This document shows positions 44,991-53,941 of a stretch of DNA of 64,000 nucleotides, piece by piece. The DNA lies in assembly GCF_003933245.1 (NCBI RefSeq), contig NZ_QUSX01000001.1, positions 434,001 to 498,000 on the forward strand, given 5' to 3'. Under the pieces are notes generated by a model. The model ran no database searches and had not been told where the DNA came from. It saw nothing but the letters and a program-made list of their open reading frames with translations. Within the stretch, counting starts at the first letter, position 1, and each line of letters starts with the position of its first letter. Origin of the DNA: Maribacter algicola. Its GTDB lineage: Bacteria > Bacteroidota > Bacteroidia > Flavobacteriales > Flavobacteriaceae. A program made the translations under genes and the position numbers.

Positions 44991-46223
44991 CTAATCTTCT
45001 AATTCTTCTTTTAGGATACGCACAACTTCAATAATTGTCTCCTCCTCAAGATCCGTCCGTTTTACCAGATCGTCCACATCTTGATCCAATACGCTCCTTG
45101 CGGTATCCAATCCTATTTTCTTAAACTCATCGATAATCCATCCGTCGATTTCATCCGAGAATTCCGTCAATTCCACATCTTCCTCAACACCTTCCCTGAA
45201 AACATCTATTTCATAACCTGTTAGTTGACCTGCCAAACGTATATTATGACCTCCCCTACCTATAGCCTTGGACACCTCCTCTGGCTTTAAATATACCTGG
45301 GCCGTCATCTTTTCATCGTCCAATTTGACCGAGGAAACCCTGGCCGGACTCAGAGCCCTCGTGACCAACAGTTGGGGATTGGAGGTCCAATTGATTACGT
45401 CTATATTTTCATTGCCCAATTCCCTGACTATACCATGTATCCTAGAGCCCTTCATACCCACACAGGCACCAACCGGATCAATCCTATCATCATAAGAATC
45501 CACGGCTACTTTGGCCTTTTCACCAGGAATACGTACTGCTTTTTTAATTGTAATCAGTCCATCAAAAACCTCCGGTATTTCCTGAAAGAACAATTGCTCC
45601 AAGAAAATGGGAGAACTTCTAGACATGATTATGGTAGGTTTGGCTCCTTTCAATTCCACACTTTCAATAATGCCCCTAACATTATCCCCTTTCCTAAAAA
45701 AGTCAGATGGAATTTGCCTATCCTTTGGGAGGATAATTTCATTGCCTTCATCGTCCAACAAGATAACCGCCTTATGACGTATATGATGTACCTCGGCCGT
45801 GTAAATCTCACCTTCGAGGTCTTTGAACTGTTTGTAAATTGTGGTATTATCGTGCTCATGGATTTTGGCGATCAAATTTTGGCGTAATGCCAAAATAGCC
45901 CGTCTACCCAAATCAATCAATTTTACCTCTTCCGATACATCCTCGCCTACTTCGAAATCGGGCTCTATCTTTCGTGCCTCGGAAAGTGATATCTCTTCGT
46001 TAGGGTCCTCAACTTCACCATCTTCTACTACCACCCGATTACGCCAAATTTCCAAATCTCCCTTGTCCGGATTAATGATAATATCAAAATTATCGTCTGA
46101 TCCAAATTTCTTTTTAAGGGCGTTCCTAAAAACATCCTCCAAAATTGCCATAAGCGTTACCCGGTCTATGAACTTGTCATCCTTAAACTCCGAGAAAGAT
46201 TCAATTAACGCAATATTCTCCAT
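44991..46223 (-). CDS. nusA: transcription termination/antitermination factor NusA
   Basis: A 410-residue NusA: N-terminal RNA polymerase-binding domain (1 to about 125), S1 domain (about 135-205), two KH domains (about 215-345, with VGACVGMKGSRIHGIVREL and KAIGRGGHNIRLAGQLTGY), and an acidic C-terminal tail. The two acidic repeats of E. coli NusA are not obvious. NusA modulates pausing and termination. In E. coli the homologous operon is autoregulated by NusA, which makes the leader hairpin upstream of rimP relevant. Gap to rimP: 12 bases. Confidence 0.97.
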   Translation of the reverse strand: MENIALIESFSEFKDDKFIDRVTLMAILEDVFRNALKKKFGSDDNFDIIINPDKGDLEIWRNRVVVEDGEVEDPNEEISLSEARKIEPDFEVGEDVSEEVKLIDLGRRAILALRQNLIAKIHEHDNTTIYKQFKDLEGEIYTAEVHHIRHKAVILLDDEGNEIILPKDRQIPSDFFRKGDNVRGIIESVELKGAKPTIIMSRSSPIFLEQLFFQEIPEVFDGLITIKKAVRIPGEKAKVAVDSYDDRIDPVGACVGMKGSRIHGIVRELGNENIDVINWTSNPQLLVTRALSPARVSSVKLDDEKMTAQVYLKPEEVSKAIGRGGHNIRLAGQLTGYEIDVFREGVEEDVELTEFSDEIDGWIIDEFKKIGLDTARSVLDQDVDDLVKRTDLEEETIIEVVRILKEELED

Positions 46224-46235
46224 TGGTAATTACAA

Positions 46236-46697
46236 TTAAAATTTTAATATAACTTTTGCTTTTTTTATTTCCGAAAACGGTATTTCCTCCCTTTTCTGAA
46301 CCGTAACTTTCCCCTTACCAATAGGTTTGGGCTCCCGAGCCTTCCACTCCAATACAATATATTCATCGTTGGTCTGGACAAGCTTGCCTTCATAAGATGA
46401 ACCAAAGGTCTCAACCTCCAATTTTCTTCCTATATTCTTTTTATATTGTCTGGGCATGACCATCGGCGAAGTTGCTCCAGCCGAGGCAACTTCAAGAGAG
46501 AAGTCTTGTTCCTCCCTATCAAGATTATGCTCAATGGCCCTACTTATTTTGATACAGTCGTTGACCGTCACCCCATGATCTCCATCGATTACGACCTTTA
46601 TTTTATTATCGGGGGAAACGGCAAAGTCAATCAAAAAGAGTGAGGAATCTTCTTCCAAACCCTTTTCTAACAATTCCCTTACTTTTTCCTTTAACAT
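46236..46697 (-). CDS. rimP: ribosome maturation factor RimP
   Basis: A 153-residue RimP needed for 30S subunit maturation. Typical features are [37 protein letters not shown] in the N-terminal alpha/beta domain, [13 protein letters not shown], and the C-terminal SH3-like barrel ending in [14 protein letters not shown] start at ATG 46697 (MLKEKVRE). Longer in-frame readings would run through the leader hairpin and the promoter, which rules them out. It is the first gene of rimP-nusA-infB. Confidence 0.96.
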   Translation of the reverse strand: MLKEKVRELLEKGLEEDSSLFLIDFAVSPDNKIKVVIDGDHGVTVNDCIKISRAIEHNLDREEQDFSLEVASAGATSPMVMPRQYKKNIGRKLEVETFGSSYEGKLVQTNDEYIVLEWKAREPKPIGKGKVTVQKREEIPFSEIKKAKVILKF

Positions 46698-46716
46698 AAA
46701 AAACCAAGTAATAAAA

Positions 46717-46737
46717 GAGGGGACAAATTGTCCCCTC
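46717..46737 (-). promoter_or_regulatory. terminator-like leader hairpin of rimP-nusA-infB (candidate attenuator)
   Basis: GAGGGGACAA and TTGTCCCCTC form a perfect inverted repeat of 10 bases about a single central base. As RNA it gives at least an eight-base, GC-rich stem with a five-base loop. On the minus strand it is followed by TTTTATTA. It lies between the predicted transcription start (near 46759) and the rimP ATG (46697), so it is inside the leader. The shape is that of an intrinsic terminator. Confidence 0.75.
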
Positions 46738-46764
46738 ACGAATACTTTTATTCTTTCAGTGATG

Positions 46765-46794
46765 CAAATATACAACAATCTTTGTTGTTTGCAA
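46765..46794 (-). promoter_or_regulatory. promoter of rimP-nusA-infB
   Basis: Minus strand: TTG (46792-46794), 19-base spacer, TATATTTG (46765-46772), an exact fit to the Bacteroidota consensus. The transcript would have a leader of about 60 bases containing the hairpin at 46717-46737. Confidence 0.82.
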
Positions 46795-46868
46795 TACGTT
46801 GTCAGATTTCAAATAAATAATTTATCATCAAGCAGTTAAAAATAAAGGTCCAAACGTAAACAAAAACA

Positions 46869-47195
46869 CTAAATTCCACCCAACATACCCGCGGTTTGGG
46901 ATTTTTCCACTTGAACGTTCAAATCATTTATACTATCAACTTCCCTGCGAAACCTCAAAATCATCAAAGTATCCAACTGACTTTGAATGCTATCCCGCAT
47001 CATCCTCCAATTGGCCGCATTCATTTTTTTATTGTATTCAGTGATTTTATCAAATCTTGAAAGATTATATCTATTAGCCTTCCAAGCATGCTGGGTACTT
47101 TTGCGGTGTTGTAAATCCTGAAGATAGATACCGGCACCAAAACCAATTAGCACAAACGCCAAGATGATTTTTAAACTTTTTGCGGTCAACTTCAT
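46869..47195 (-). CDS. small membrane-anchored protein of unknown function
   Basis: A 108-residue protein. One N-terminal membrane helix (about 9-26) is followed by a charged helical region with a likely coiled coil (about 70-100: RDSIQSQLDTLMILRFRREVDSINDLNVQVEKS). I recognise no family. Support for its being real: a consensus-like -7 element 23 bases upstream, no overlap with other genes, and plausible composition. The C-terminal part would be in the periplasm or cytoplasm depending on orientation, which is not clear. Confidence 0.6.
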   Translation of the reverse strand: MKLTAKSLKIILAFVLIGFGAGIYLQDLQHRKSTQHAWKANRYNLSRFDKITEYNKKMNAANWRMMRDSIQSQLDTLMILRFRREVDSINDLNVQVEKSQTAGMLGGI

Positions 47196-47217
47196 ATCAT
47201 TGGTTTTAAGATTGGAA

Positions 47218-47225
47218 CAAAGCTA
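47218..47225 (-). promoter_or_regulatory. possible promoter -7 element for the 108-residue protein gene
   Basis: Minus strand TAGCTTTG, matching TAnnTTTG, 23 bases before the ATG at 47195. At the -33 position the sequence is CTG rather than TTG. Confidence 0.45.
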
Positions 47226-47297
47226 TGGGTTAGTAACAAACACTCAGTCTTTTTTCAAAATAATATTGATGCAAAACAATTGACAATGTACGAAATA

Positions 47298-47693
47298 TCA
47301 ACCAAAGGTCTTTACAACTTTTTTTGGTCTTGTAGACGATGCCTTCTGATAAATATCAGCAATAGCCCCATCAAAGGCGTCTTTTGAAAATGGCTTCGAC
47401 AAGAAGTTGGAACAACCCAATTTCATTATATGTTTGGCAAATTCCTCTCTCGTGGAACTCGAAATAATTTGCAACTTTCTTCCAAACATGGCAACAAAGG
47501 AAAAACCGTCCAACATGGGCATTTCTATATCCGTCATTAAAACATTGGACTTTGAGGTTTGTAAATATATCCAGGCGTCCATAGGGTCATTGTACGTGGA
47601 CACACTTGCAATAAAAGGGTTTGAACGTGCCAGTTTTTCCGCGATATTTAGCCAAATATTGGAATCGTCCACAATTACAAGGTGTATTTGCAT
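47298..47693 (-). CDS. stand-alone response regulator receiver protein
   Basis: A 131-residue CheY-like receiver with no output domain. Acidic pocket D9/D10 (IVDDSN), phospho-acceptor D55 (LMTDIEMPMLDG), switch serine in IISSSTR, and K100 (FLSKPF) are all present, so it should be phosphorylatable. I start at ATG 47693 (MQIHLVIVDD); the longer frame upstream is not like a receiver. No kinase gene is adjacent, so its partner is unknown. Such single-domain regulators can act on motility, phosphorelays or enzymes. Confidence 0.88.
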   Translation of the reverse strand: MQIHLVIVDDSNIWLNIAEKLARSNPFIASVSTYNDPMDAWIYLQTSKSNVLMTDIEMPMLDGFSFVAMFGRKLQIISSSTREEFAKHIMKLGCSNFLSKPFSKDAFDGAIADIYQKASSTRPKKVVKTFG

Positions 47694-47832
47694 ACCAACT
47701 ATTAAGATTTGAGACTGTGAACTTAATCCATCTGGAAAAACAAAATGATTTTTAAAGATGAACTGCCAAATTATATGTACCAATGGTCATTTCACCTGAA
47801 AAAGTTATAAGGCCTTAAAAATAGTCAAAAAA

Positions 47833-47862
47833 AAATCCCAACATCTTCGCATGTTGGGATTT
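47833..47862 (-). terminator. intrinsic terminator after tRNA-Gln
   Basis: Arms AAATCCCAACAT and ATGTTGGGATTT pair perfectly over 12 bp around a six-base loop (GCGAAG on the minus strand), followed by a long T run. It lies about 20 bases downstream of the tRNA 3' end. Confidence 0.93.
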
Positions 47863-47881
47863 CGAATTCTTAATTTATCAG

Positions 47882-47952
47882 TTGGCCCACTAGGACTCGA
47901 ACCTAGAATGACGGTACCAAAAACCGGAGTGTTACCATTACACCATGGGCCA
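47882..47952 (-). tRNA. tRNA-Gln (anticodon UUG)
   Basis: On the minus strand the acceptor arms TGGCCCA and TGGGCCA pair over seven bases, with discriminator A at 47882. The T arm contains GGTTCGAGTCC, the D arm GTGTAATGGTAACAC, and the anticodon loop TTTTGGT gives UUG. The anticodon region resembles that of E. coli tRNA-Gln. No CCA is encoded. The gene has a good promoter (47970-47999) and its own terminator. Confidence 0.95.
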
Positions 47953-47969
47953 ATACCTTTAAGAGCGTG

Positions 47970-47999
47970 CAAATTTAAAACAAAGTTTGGTTTGAGCAA
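47970..47999 (-). promoter_or_regulatory. promoter of tRNA-Gln
   Basis: Minus strand: TTG (47997-47999), a 19-base spacer, TAAATTTG (47970-47977), an exact fit to the Bacteroidota consensus, ending 17 bases before the mature tRNA 5' end. Confidence 0.82.
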
Positions 48000-48120
48000 A
48001 CATTTTTTGAATCAAAAAAGTAAAAACACCTATTTCCTTGCCTGTTAAAGGTTTATAAAAATAATGGGTTGGTATCTATATAAATTAGTAAATTCGCCGG
48101 ATAGCTTTAACCAAGGTTCC

Positions 48121-51100
48121 ATGTTTTCAAAGAACTTCAAAAAATGGGACACCCTTCTCGGGTGGACCGTCTTTTTTATTGCCTTTATCACTTACTTTAT
48201 TACAGTTGAGCCTACCAATAGTTTTTGGGATGCAGGTGAATACATCGCTACTTCGGCCAAGCTCCAAGTAGGACACCCACCAGGGGCACCGTTGTTACAA
48301 ATGATTGGTGCTTTTTTTGCCATGTTCGCCTTAGAACCCAGCCAAGTCGCCATGATGGTCAATTTAGTTTCAGGTGTATCCAGTGCTTTTACTATACTGT
48401 TCATGTTTTGGACCATTACTAATTTAGTCCAAAAATTATTGGACAAGGATGAGCCCATGACCAATAGCAGGGCCATTGCCATATTGGGAAGTGGTCTTAT
48501 AGGTTCCTTGGCCTTTACTTATTCCGATAGCTTCTGGTTCAATGCCGTGGAGACTGAGGTATATGCCTCCGCAAGTTTGATTATGGCCTTGTTGCTGTGG
48601 CTGGGACTCAAATGGACTGATAATTTGGAAGATCCCAGGGGCAACCGTTGGCTCGTGCTGATTTCCTTTGTGGTAGGCCTAACCTTTGGTGTCCAGTTTA
48701 TGGGCTTCTTGGCAATTCCTTCCATTGGCCTGCTTTACTATTTTAAGACCTATAAAAAAACAACGGTTAAAAACTTCCTTTTGGCAAATATCATTGTGAT
48801 TGCCATTTTGATGTTGGTCTATAAGTTTTCCCTAACCTATGTACTTATGTTATTTGGCTGGGGAGAGGTATTCTTTATAAATTCCATCGGTTTACCATTC
48901 AATTCGGGTTCCATAATTATTGGACTGTTCTTCATTGGTGCCTTTTATTTTGGCCTTAGCTACACTCGCAAGAACAACTATAAGGTCGCAAATACTATTG
49001 TGCTTTGCCTGATGTTCCTTTTTCTAGGGTTTTCGTCTTGGTTGATGCTCCCCATTCGTGCCAATGCACAGGTGGTCATCAACGAAAACAACCCAGAGGA
49101 CGCCCGTGCCCTTTTGGCTTATTACAATAGGGAGCAGTATCCCGGTGTTGATAGCCCGGTCTACGGTTCATATTATTCCGATATGTTCGCTCCTGCGGGA
49201 GAGGACAGGGATGGAAAGCCTAAATATGAAAAGGATTACACCTTGGGAAAATATATCATTGTAAACAAATACAAAAATTCTGAACAAGGCCCCAATCCCG
49301 ACCATCAGGGTTTATTGCCACGAATGTGGAGCTCACAGCATGCTTCCAATTACATGCAGTATTTTGGTCCGTTGGATTTTAAAATGACGGAATACAATGC
49401 GGACTTGGCCGAAGCCATCAATCAAGTGAAGACCGGATTTGAAAATGGCGAGATTGACGCAGACCAATATATCAGCTTCATAAAAAGATTCAGTGACTAT
49501 ATCGAAGTTCAGCCACCTTCCGTTTGGGACAACATTAAATACATGTTCGAGTTCCAGTTCAACTACATGTACATGCGCTATTTCATGTGGAACTTTGTGG
49601 GGAAACAAAATGACGTACAAGGACGCTATAACGAAAATGGAAACTGGTTGAGTGGTATCAATTTCATCGATAGTGCAAGATTGGGAAGTCAGGATAACCT
49701 TCCAAGTGACATTCTCAACAACCCTGGCAGGAATACCTATTTCTTTTTACCGCTGCTATTGGGAATCATTGGATTGGTATTTCAGGTTTCCAAAGACCCA
49801 AAGCAGTTCTGGGTGCTAATGATGTTTTTCCTTTTCACTGGGCTTGCCATTCAGTTTTACACCAATCCTTATATTTTTCAGCCTAGGGAACGTGATTACT
49901 CCCTAGTGGGCTCCTTTTATATTTTTGCCATTTGGATTGGGCTTGGCGTTTATGGCCTTTACGACGGATTCAAGGACTGGATTACACCAAAAATCCTGGC
50001 TCCCGTAGTTGTGGTGGCGTGTCTCCTAGCTGTACCCACGGTAATGGCCGTTCAGAACTGGGACGACCATGACCGCTCCAATAGGTTTACGGCAAATTCA
50101 TCCGCCAAATCGTATTTGGATTCGTGCCAAGAGGATGCAGGGGCCATATTATTCACCATTGGTGATAATGACACCTTCCCATTATGGTATGCCCAAGAGA
50201 TTGAAGGATATCGTACCGATGTCCGCATCGTATGTACCAGCTTGTTCGAAACAGATTGGTATGTAGACCAAATGAAGCGGAAGGCCTATGAAAGCGACCC
50301 CATACCTTCACAGATTGAACACGATAAATATCGGTTTGGATCGAGGGATGTACTCTACCATCAAGGTATTACGGAAAACAGATGGCCGATCAAGGATTTC
50401 ATCAATTGGATCGACAGCGATAAACCAAGGACCAAACTAGGCTATCTTCTAGAGCAACAAGGGGCGGATATAAGCAATTATTCGGAAAACACCCAGAATA
50501 TGGTGTATTACCCCACCAATAAAATCCGCGTACCCGTTAATAAAAAAAATGTTTTGGAAAGCGGTTTGGTAAAACCAAAGGATTCTGCACAAATAGTAGA
50601 TTACATCGACATCAACCTACCAAGTGTCATTACCAAAAAAAGTATGATGATGCTGGACATCCTGGCCAACAATGACTGGAAGCGTCCGCTTTATTTCTCA
50701 GGTGGAAGTTTTGACGATGCGGAGTACCTCTGGATGAAGGACTATCTGCAATTGGACGGACTTGCCTATAAATTGGTACCCATTAGGACCGAAAGACCCA
50801 ACTCCTTTGAAATGGGCCGCATTGATACCGACCTGATGTACGACATCGTTAAAAAATGGGATTGGGGAAATGCCGGGGGAGATATTTACCACGATACACA
50901 AACCCGAATCCAAAGTGTAAGTTACAGAGGAAACCTAGCACGCTTGATGGAAGCCTTGATAAAGGAGAACAAAATGGACAAGGCCAAGGAAATCATTGAA
51001 ATGTCCCTCACCAATATGCCCGTGGAAGCCTTTGGATATTACTCTTTGGTAGAGCCGTTTGTAGACGGCTATTATAAAGTAGGGGAGACTTCAAAGGCCA

Positions 51101-51471
51101 GAGAATTATTTGGTGTCCTGAAGAAAACATATCAAGAACGATTGGAATATTACGCTTCCACCAGCTTGGATGAACAATATGGAAATATCGATAATATTAT
51201 TGCCGATATGGAAGCTTATCGAAGAAACATCGATACGGTAATCGCCAATGATGAAAAGGATTTTGCCGAAAAAGAAACCTTGATCTTCAATGAGTACATT
51301 GATAAATTTCAGCACTTCTACAAAGATGAGGACAGCTTTGAAATGCCAGAAGGTGAATTTCAGGACAATCCGGATATGACAATAGACACCTTGCCAATGA
51401 GCGATACCATTAGCACGGATAACACCACCACAGATCTTCTACAGGACACCGTTGGTAATCCAATGGAATAG
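48121..51471 (+). CDS. DUF2723 (GT117-type) membrane glycosyltransferase-like protein
   Basis: A 1116-residue protein. The N-terminal half has about twelve membrane helices with the family signature TVEPTNSFWDAGEYIATSAKLQVGHPPGAPLLQMIGAFF near residues 27-65; the acidic pair in FWDAGEY corresponds to the catalytic region of protein O-mannosyltransferase-like GT-C enzymes. The second half is a large periplasmic part with helical, TPR-like repeats (about 930-1040) and an acidic Thr-rich C-terminal tail. It probably transfers a sugar from a lipid carrier to an envelope acceptor. I start at ATG 48121 (MFSKNFKKW); ATG 48064 is possible but less like the family. Stand-alone on the plus strand. Confidence 0.88.
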   Translation: MFSKNFKKWDTLLGWTVFFIAFITYFITVEPTNSFWDAGEYIATSAKLQVGHPPGAPLLQMIGAFFAMFALEPSQVAMMVNLVSGVSSAFTILFMFWTITNLVQKLLDKDEPMTNSRAIAILGSGLIGSLAFTYSDSFWFNAVETEVYASASLIMALLLWLGLKWTDNLEDPRGNRWLVLISFVVGLTFGVQFMGFLAIPSIGLLYYFKTYKKTTVKNFLLANIIVIAILMLVYKFSLTYVLMLFGWGEVFFINSIGLPFNSGSIIIGLFFIGAFYFGLSYTRKNNYKVANTIVLCLMFLFLGFSSWLMLPIRANAQVVINENNPEDARALLAYYNREQYPGVDSPVYGSYYSDMFAPAGEDRDGKPKYEKDYTLGKYIIVNKYKNSEQGPNPDHQGLLPRMWSSQHASNYMQYFGPLDFKMTEYNADLAEAINQVKTGFENGEIDADQYISFIKRFSDYIEVQPPSVWDNIKYMFEFQFNYMYMRYFMWNFVGKQNDVQGRYNENGNWLSGINFIDSARLGSQDNLPSDILNNPGRNTYFFLPLLLGIIGLVFQVSKDPKQFWVLMMFFLFTGLAIQFYTNPYIFQPRERDYSLVGSFYIFAIWIGLGVYGLYDGFKDWITPKILAPVVVVACLLAVPTVMAVQNWDDHDRSNRFTANSSAKSYLDSCQEDAGAILFTIGDNDTFPLWYAQEIEGYRTDVRIVCTSLFETDWYVDQMKRKAYESDPIPSQIEHDKYRFGSRDVLYHQGITENRWPIKDFINWIDSDKPRTKLGYLLEQQGADISNYSENTQNMVYYPTNKIRVPVNKKNVLESGLVKPKDSAQIVDYIDINLPSVITKKSMMMLDILANNDWKRPLYFSGGSFDDAEYLWMKDYLQLDGLAYKLVPIRTERPNSFEMGRIDTDLMYDIVKKWDWGNAGGDIYHDTQTRIQSVSYRGNLARLMEALIKENKMDKAKEIIEMSLTNMPVEAFGYYSLVEPFVDGYYKVGETSKARELFGVLKKTYQERLEYYASTSLDEQYGNIDNIIADMEAYRRNIDTVIANDEKDFAEKETLIFNEYIDKFQHFYKDEDSFEMPEGEFQDNPDMTIDTLPMSDTISTDNTTTDLLQDTVGNPME

Positions 51472-51502
51472 AGGATGGTAGATGATAAAATGAGGTAAGC
51501 GA

Positions 51503-51799
51503 CTAAACGTATTCGTTCAATATTCCAATTAGGGTTTTGGCATCCTGCTCGCCGCTTTGGCGCCATACCATTTCACCTTTTTTATAAATCATAAGTGTAG
51601 GGAGACCTTTAACACGTAACGCCTGGGAAAGTTCCTTGTTCTTGTCCACGTCTATTTTAATAACCTTGCCCTTATCCCCTAAGGCAGCGGCCACATCGCG
51701 CATTACCTGATGCATGGAGGTGGATTGTTCGTTCCATTCAGCGTAGAAATCCAATAGAACGGGAACATTCAAGTCTATAAGTTCACCAAATTTAGACAT
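51503..51799 (-). CDS. thioredoxin-like protein lacking the CxxC active site
   Basis: A 98-residue, complete thioredoxin fold: VLLDFYAEW, KIDVDKNKELSQALRVKGLPTLMIY (cis-proline retained) and EMVWRQSGEQ. Where thioredoxin has WCGPC, this protein reads W22-N-E-Q-S, with no cysteine, so it cannot act as a disulfide reductase. It may be a binding or chaperone-like relative. The gene has a promoter and stands alone, convergent with the GT117-type gene and followed on the same strand by nothing in its own direction until the terminator-free gap at 51472-51502. Confidence 0.88.
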   Translation of the reverse strand: MSKFGELIDLNVPVLLDFYAEWNEQSTSMHQVMRDVAAALGDKGKVIKIDVDKNKELSQALRVKGLPTLMIYKKGEMVWRQSGEQDAKTLIGILNEYV

Positions 51800-51822
51800 A
51801 GAATAGGCTTTACGTTATTCGC

Positions 51823-51851
51823 CAAATGTAGTAAAAAATGTTAAAATACAA
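51823..51851 (-). promoter_or_regulatory. promoter of the thioredoxin-like gene
   Basis: Minus strand: TTG (51849-51851), an 18-base spacer, TACATTTG (51823-51830). One base shorter than the usual spacer. It ends 23 bases before the ATG at 51799. Confidence 0.65.
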
Positions 51852-51891
51852 CGCTAGCACTGGGTATTGTGTAGATTGGGACAAGTTAAAA

Positions 51892-53121
51892 TCATGTTAA
51901 GGCCTTCTTTTTTAAGGTAATCACCGTTATCTCCGGCCATATTCCTACCCTTCCTGGATAGCCCAAAAAACCAAAGCCCCTATTAACGTTAATAAATTGA
52001 CCCAATTCTTTATAAATGCCTGCCCAGTGGGGATACCGCCATTTTACAGGACTCCACTTTATCCAACCAGGTATTTCGATACCAAATTGCATCCCGTGCG
52101 TATGTCCGCTCAAGGTTAGGTGAAAATGCTTTTCATGATGTATAACCTCTTCCGACCAATGGGAGGGGTCATGGCTCATTAAAATGGTAAAATCATTGGG
52201 TTGCAACCCAGAAGCGGCCCTTTTAAGGTCTCCAGCCTTTTTAAAGCCACCCTTTCCCCAGTTTTCTACTCCCACCAGGGCTATACGGTCCTCCCCTTTT
52301 TGAAGGTACCTGTGTTCGTTGAGCAAAAGGTCAAAACCCATGTTTCGTTGCAGGTCCTTCAAATCCTCTAGATTCTGCCGTTTCAACGCTTCGGTTTCCC
52401 AGGCGATATAATCCCCGTAATCATGATTGCCCAACACGGAGAATTTACCGTCCTTTGCCTCCAACGTACTGAACAACCCGGCCCAAGGCAGCATTTCCTC
52501 TGTCTTGTTGTTCACCATATCCCCGGTAAAAAGCAATAGGTCACTTTTTTGCTTATTTATAAGACCTACGCCGTATTCTATTTTTTTTCGGTCATCAAAA
52601 CTTCCACTATGGATATCGGATATTTGGGTGATTTGGTAACCATCAAAACTATCGGGCAAATCCTCAAATTCAAGGGTATATTTGAGCACTTTAAAATTAT
52701 ACTTTCCCTTGTACATACCATATAACAAAGCCCCAAAGGGCAAAGCGGCTATTCCCAATGCTATCACACTCAAAAACCTGCGCCTTTCCGGAAGGCTGAA
52801 CTCCTTGGAGGCCCCAAAGAGTCTTTGGTAGGTCCCACTTAGAATCCTAAAAATATCTTCGGAAAACAAAAAAAGGATAATGACCAACTTAAAGGACAAC
52901 ATGGTCAGCAAAAAGCCAAAGGCATAACTTTTTGGCCTACTCAGTACACGACCTGCTTCCTCTCCTGCCGTAAATTGATAGATGAAATTAATCAATATAG
53001 CCAAGGAAACCACGAGGTAGAGTAGATAAACCCATGGTTGTCTAAACAAGGTTCGCAAGGCCTGGACTATATAAAAGCTCAAACCTAAGTATAACAACAC
53101 AAAAATTATCCAACGTAGCAT
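51892..53121 (-). CDS. membrane-anchored metallophosphoesterase
   Basis: A 409-residue protein with about four membrane helices in the first 140 residues and a calcineurin-like phosphoesterase domain (about 150-400). Metal-binding motifs are seen in order: SDIHSG near 168, GDMVNN near 200, GNHDYGD near 231, and GHTHG near 343. It resembles the YkuE/YaeI type, which act on phospholipids or nucleotide-linked lipids in the membrane. The substrate is not readable. A -7-like box TATATTTG lies 14 bases upstream. Confidence 0.88.
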   Translation of the reverse strand: MLRWIIFVLLYLGLSFYIVQALRTLFRQPWVYLLYLVVSLAILINFIYQFTAGEEAGRVLSRPKSYAFGFLLTMLSFKLVIILFLFSEDIFRILSGTYQRLFGASKEFSLPERRRFLSVIALGIAALPFGALLYGMYKGKYNFKVLKYTLEFEDLPDSFDGYQITQISDIHSGSFDDRKKIEYGVGLINKQKSDLLLFTGDMVNNKTEEMLPWAGLFSTLEAKDGKFSVLGNHDYGDYIAWETEALKRQNLEDLKDLQRNMGFDLLLNEHRYLQKGEDRIALVGVENWGKGGFKKAGDLKRAASGLQPNDFTILMSHDPSHWSEEVIHHEKHFHLTLSGHTHGMQFGIEIPGWIKWSPVKWRYPHWAGIYKELGQFINVNRGFGFLGYPGRVGIWPEITVITLKKKALT

Positions 53122-53135
53122 GCCATTCTTTTTTG

Positions 53136-53143
53136 CAAATATA
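53136..53143 (-). promoter_or_regulatory. possible promoter -7 element of the metallophosphoesterase gene
   Basis: Minus strand TATATTTG, an exact TAnnTTTG match 14 bases before the ATG at 53121. No TTG at -33. Confidence 0.4.
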
Positions 53144-53178
53144 TTTTACAGGTAATTGGTAAGTGGTGCATTTGGTTT

Positions 53179-53907
53179 TTATTTAACCTTATCCACGAGG
53201 GCCTTTATGGTCTCAAAATTTGAAATCCCCAATTTGTCATCGTTTAGAAAGTATACGGAATTCATGGATATTTGTGGAGGGGACGCCAATGTTCGATGAA
53301 ATTTTGTACCCGACAAATGTATGGCTTCAAAACCTTCCTCCAAGAATGACCGGACATTTGCATCATTGATACCAGAACCGGGCATGATCGTTATATGCGG
53401 AAAATGCCCCTTCAAGTCCTTCAATAAGGATAATCCTTCTATGGCCGATTTCCGTTGACCGGACGTAAGTAAATAATCTACTTTGAGGTCTTCCAGCTTT
53501 TTCAGCGTATCTTTTGGATCCTTCACCCAATCGAAGGCCCTGTGAAACGTAAACTTCATTCCCTTTGAGGCTTCAATCAAAGTAGTTGTCCTTTCCACAT
53601 CCAATGTGAAATCTGTATGTAATACTCCAGAGACCACACCTTCCACACCTAGCTGACTGCATAAGGCAATATCCTTGAGCATTATATTGAATTCAGCTTC
53701 GGAATAGGAAAAATCACCGCTTCGAGGTCGGATCAGTACATGTACGGGTATGGAAATCCGCTCCTTGATGCTCTTCAACAATCCATAGGATGGTGTTATG
53801 CCCCCTACGGCCAACTCAGAACAAAGTTCAATTCTATCGGCCCCTGCCTTTTCCGCATTGATGGCAGATTCCAGCGAATTTGCACAAACTTCTACTAACA
53901 TCTTCAT
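53179..53907 (-). CDS. cutC: CutC family protein
   Basis: A 242-residue TIM-barrel protein with the CutC signatures EVCANSLESAINAEKAGADRIELCSELAVGGITPS and VHVLIRPRSGDFSYSEAE, and later FHRAFDWV and GSGINDANV. CutC was named for copper tolerance in E. coli; later work questions a direct copper role, so the symbol should not be read as a proven function. It is divergent from the glycosylasparaginase gene, with only 34 bases between their starts. Confidence 0.95.
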   Translation of the reverse strand: MKMLVEVCANSLESAINAEKAGADRIELCSELAVGGITPSYGLLKSIKERISIPVHVLIRPRSGDFSYSEAEFNIMLKDIALCSQLGVEGVVSGVLHTDFTLDVERTTTLIEASKGMKFTFHRAFDWVKDPKDTLKKLEDLKVDYLLTSGQRKSAIEGLSLLKDLKGHFPHITIMPGSGINDANVRSFLEEGFEAIHLSGTKFHRTLASPPQISMNSVYFLNDDKLGISNFETIKALVDKVK

Positions 53908-53941
53908 ATATTTAGTTGCTTAAAAGTAAAGAACCTGACCA

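Noticed and set aside
48064..48120. Upstream ATG of the GT117-type gene
   Set aside because: The 19 added residues do not resemble the usual family N-terminus, which begins close to FKKWDTLLGW.
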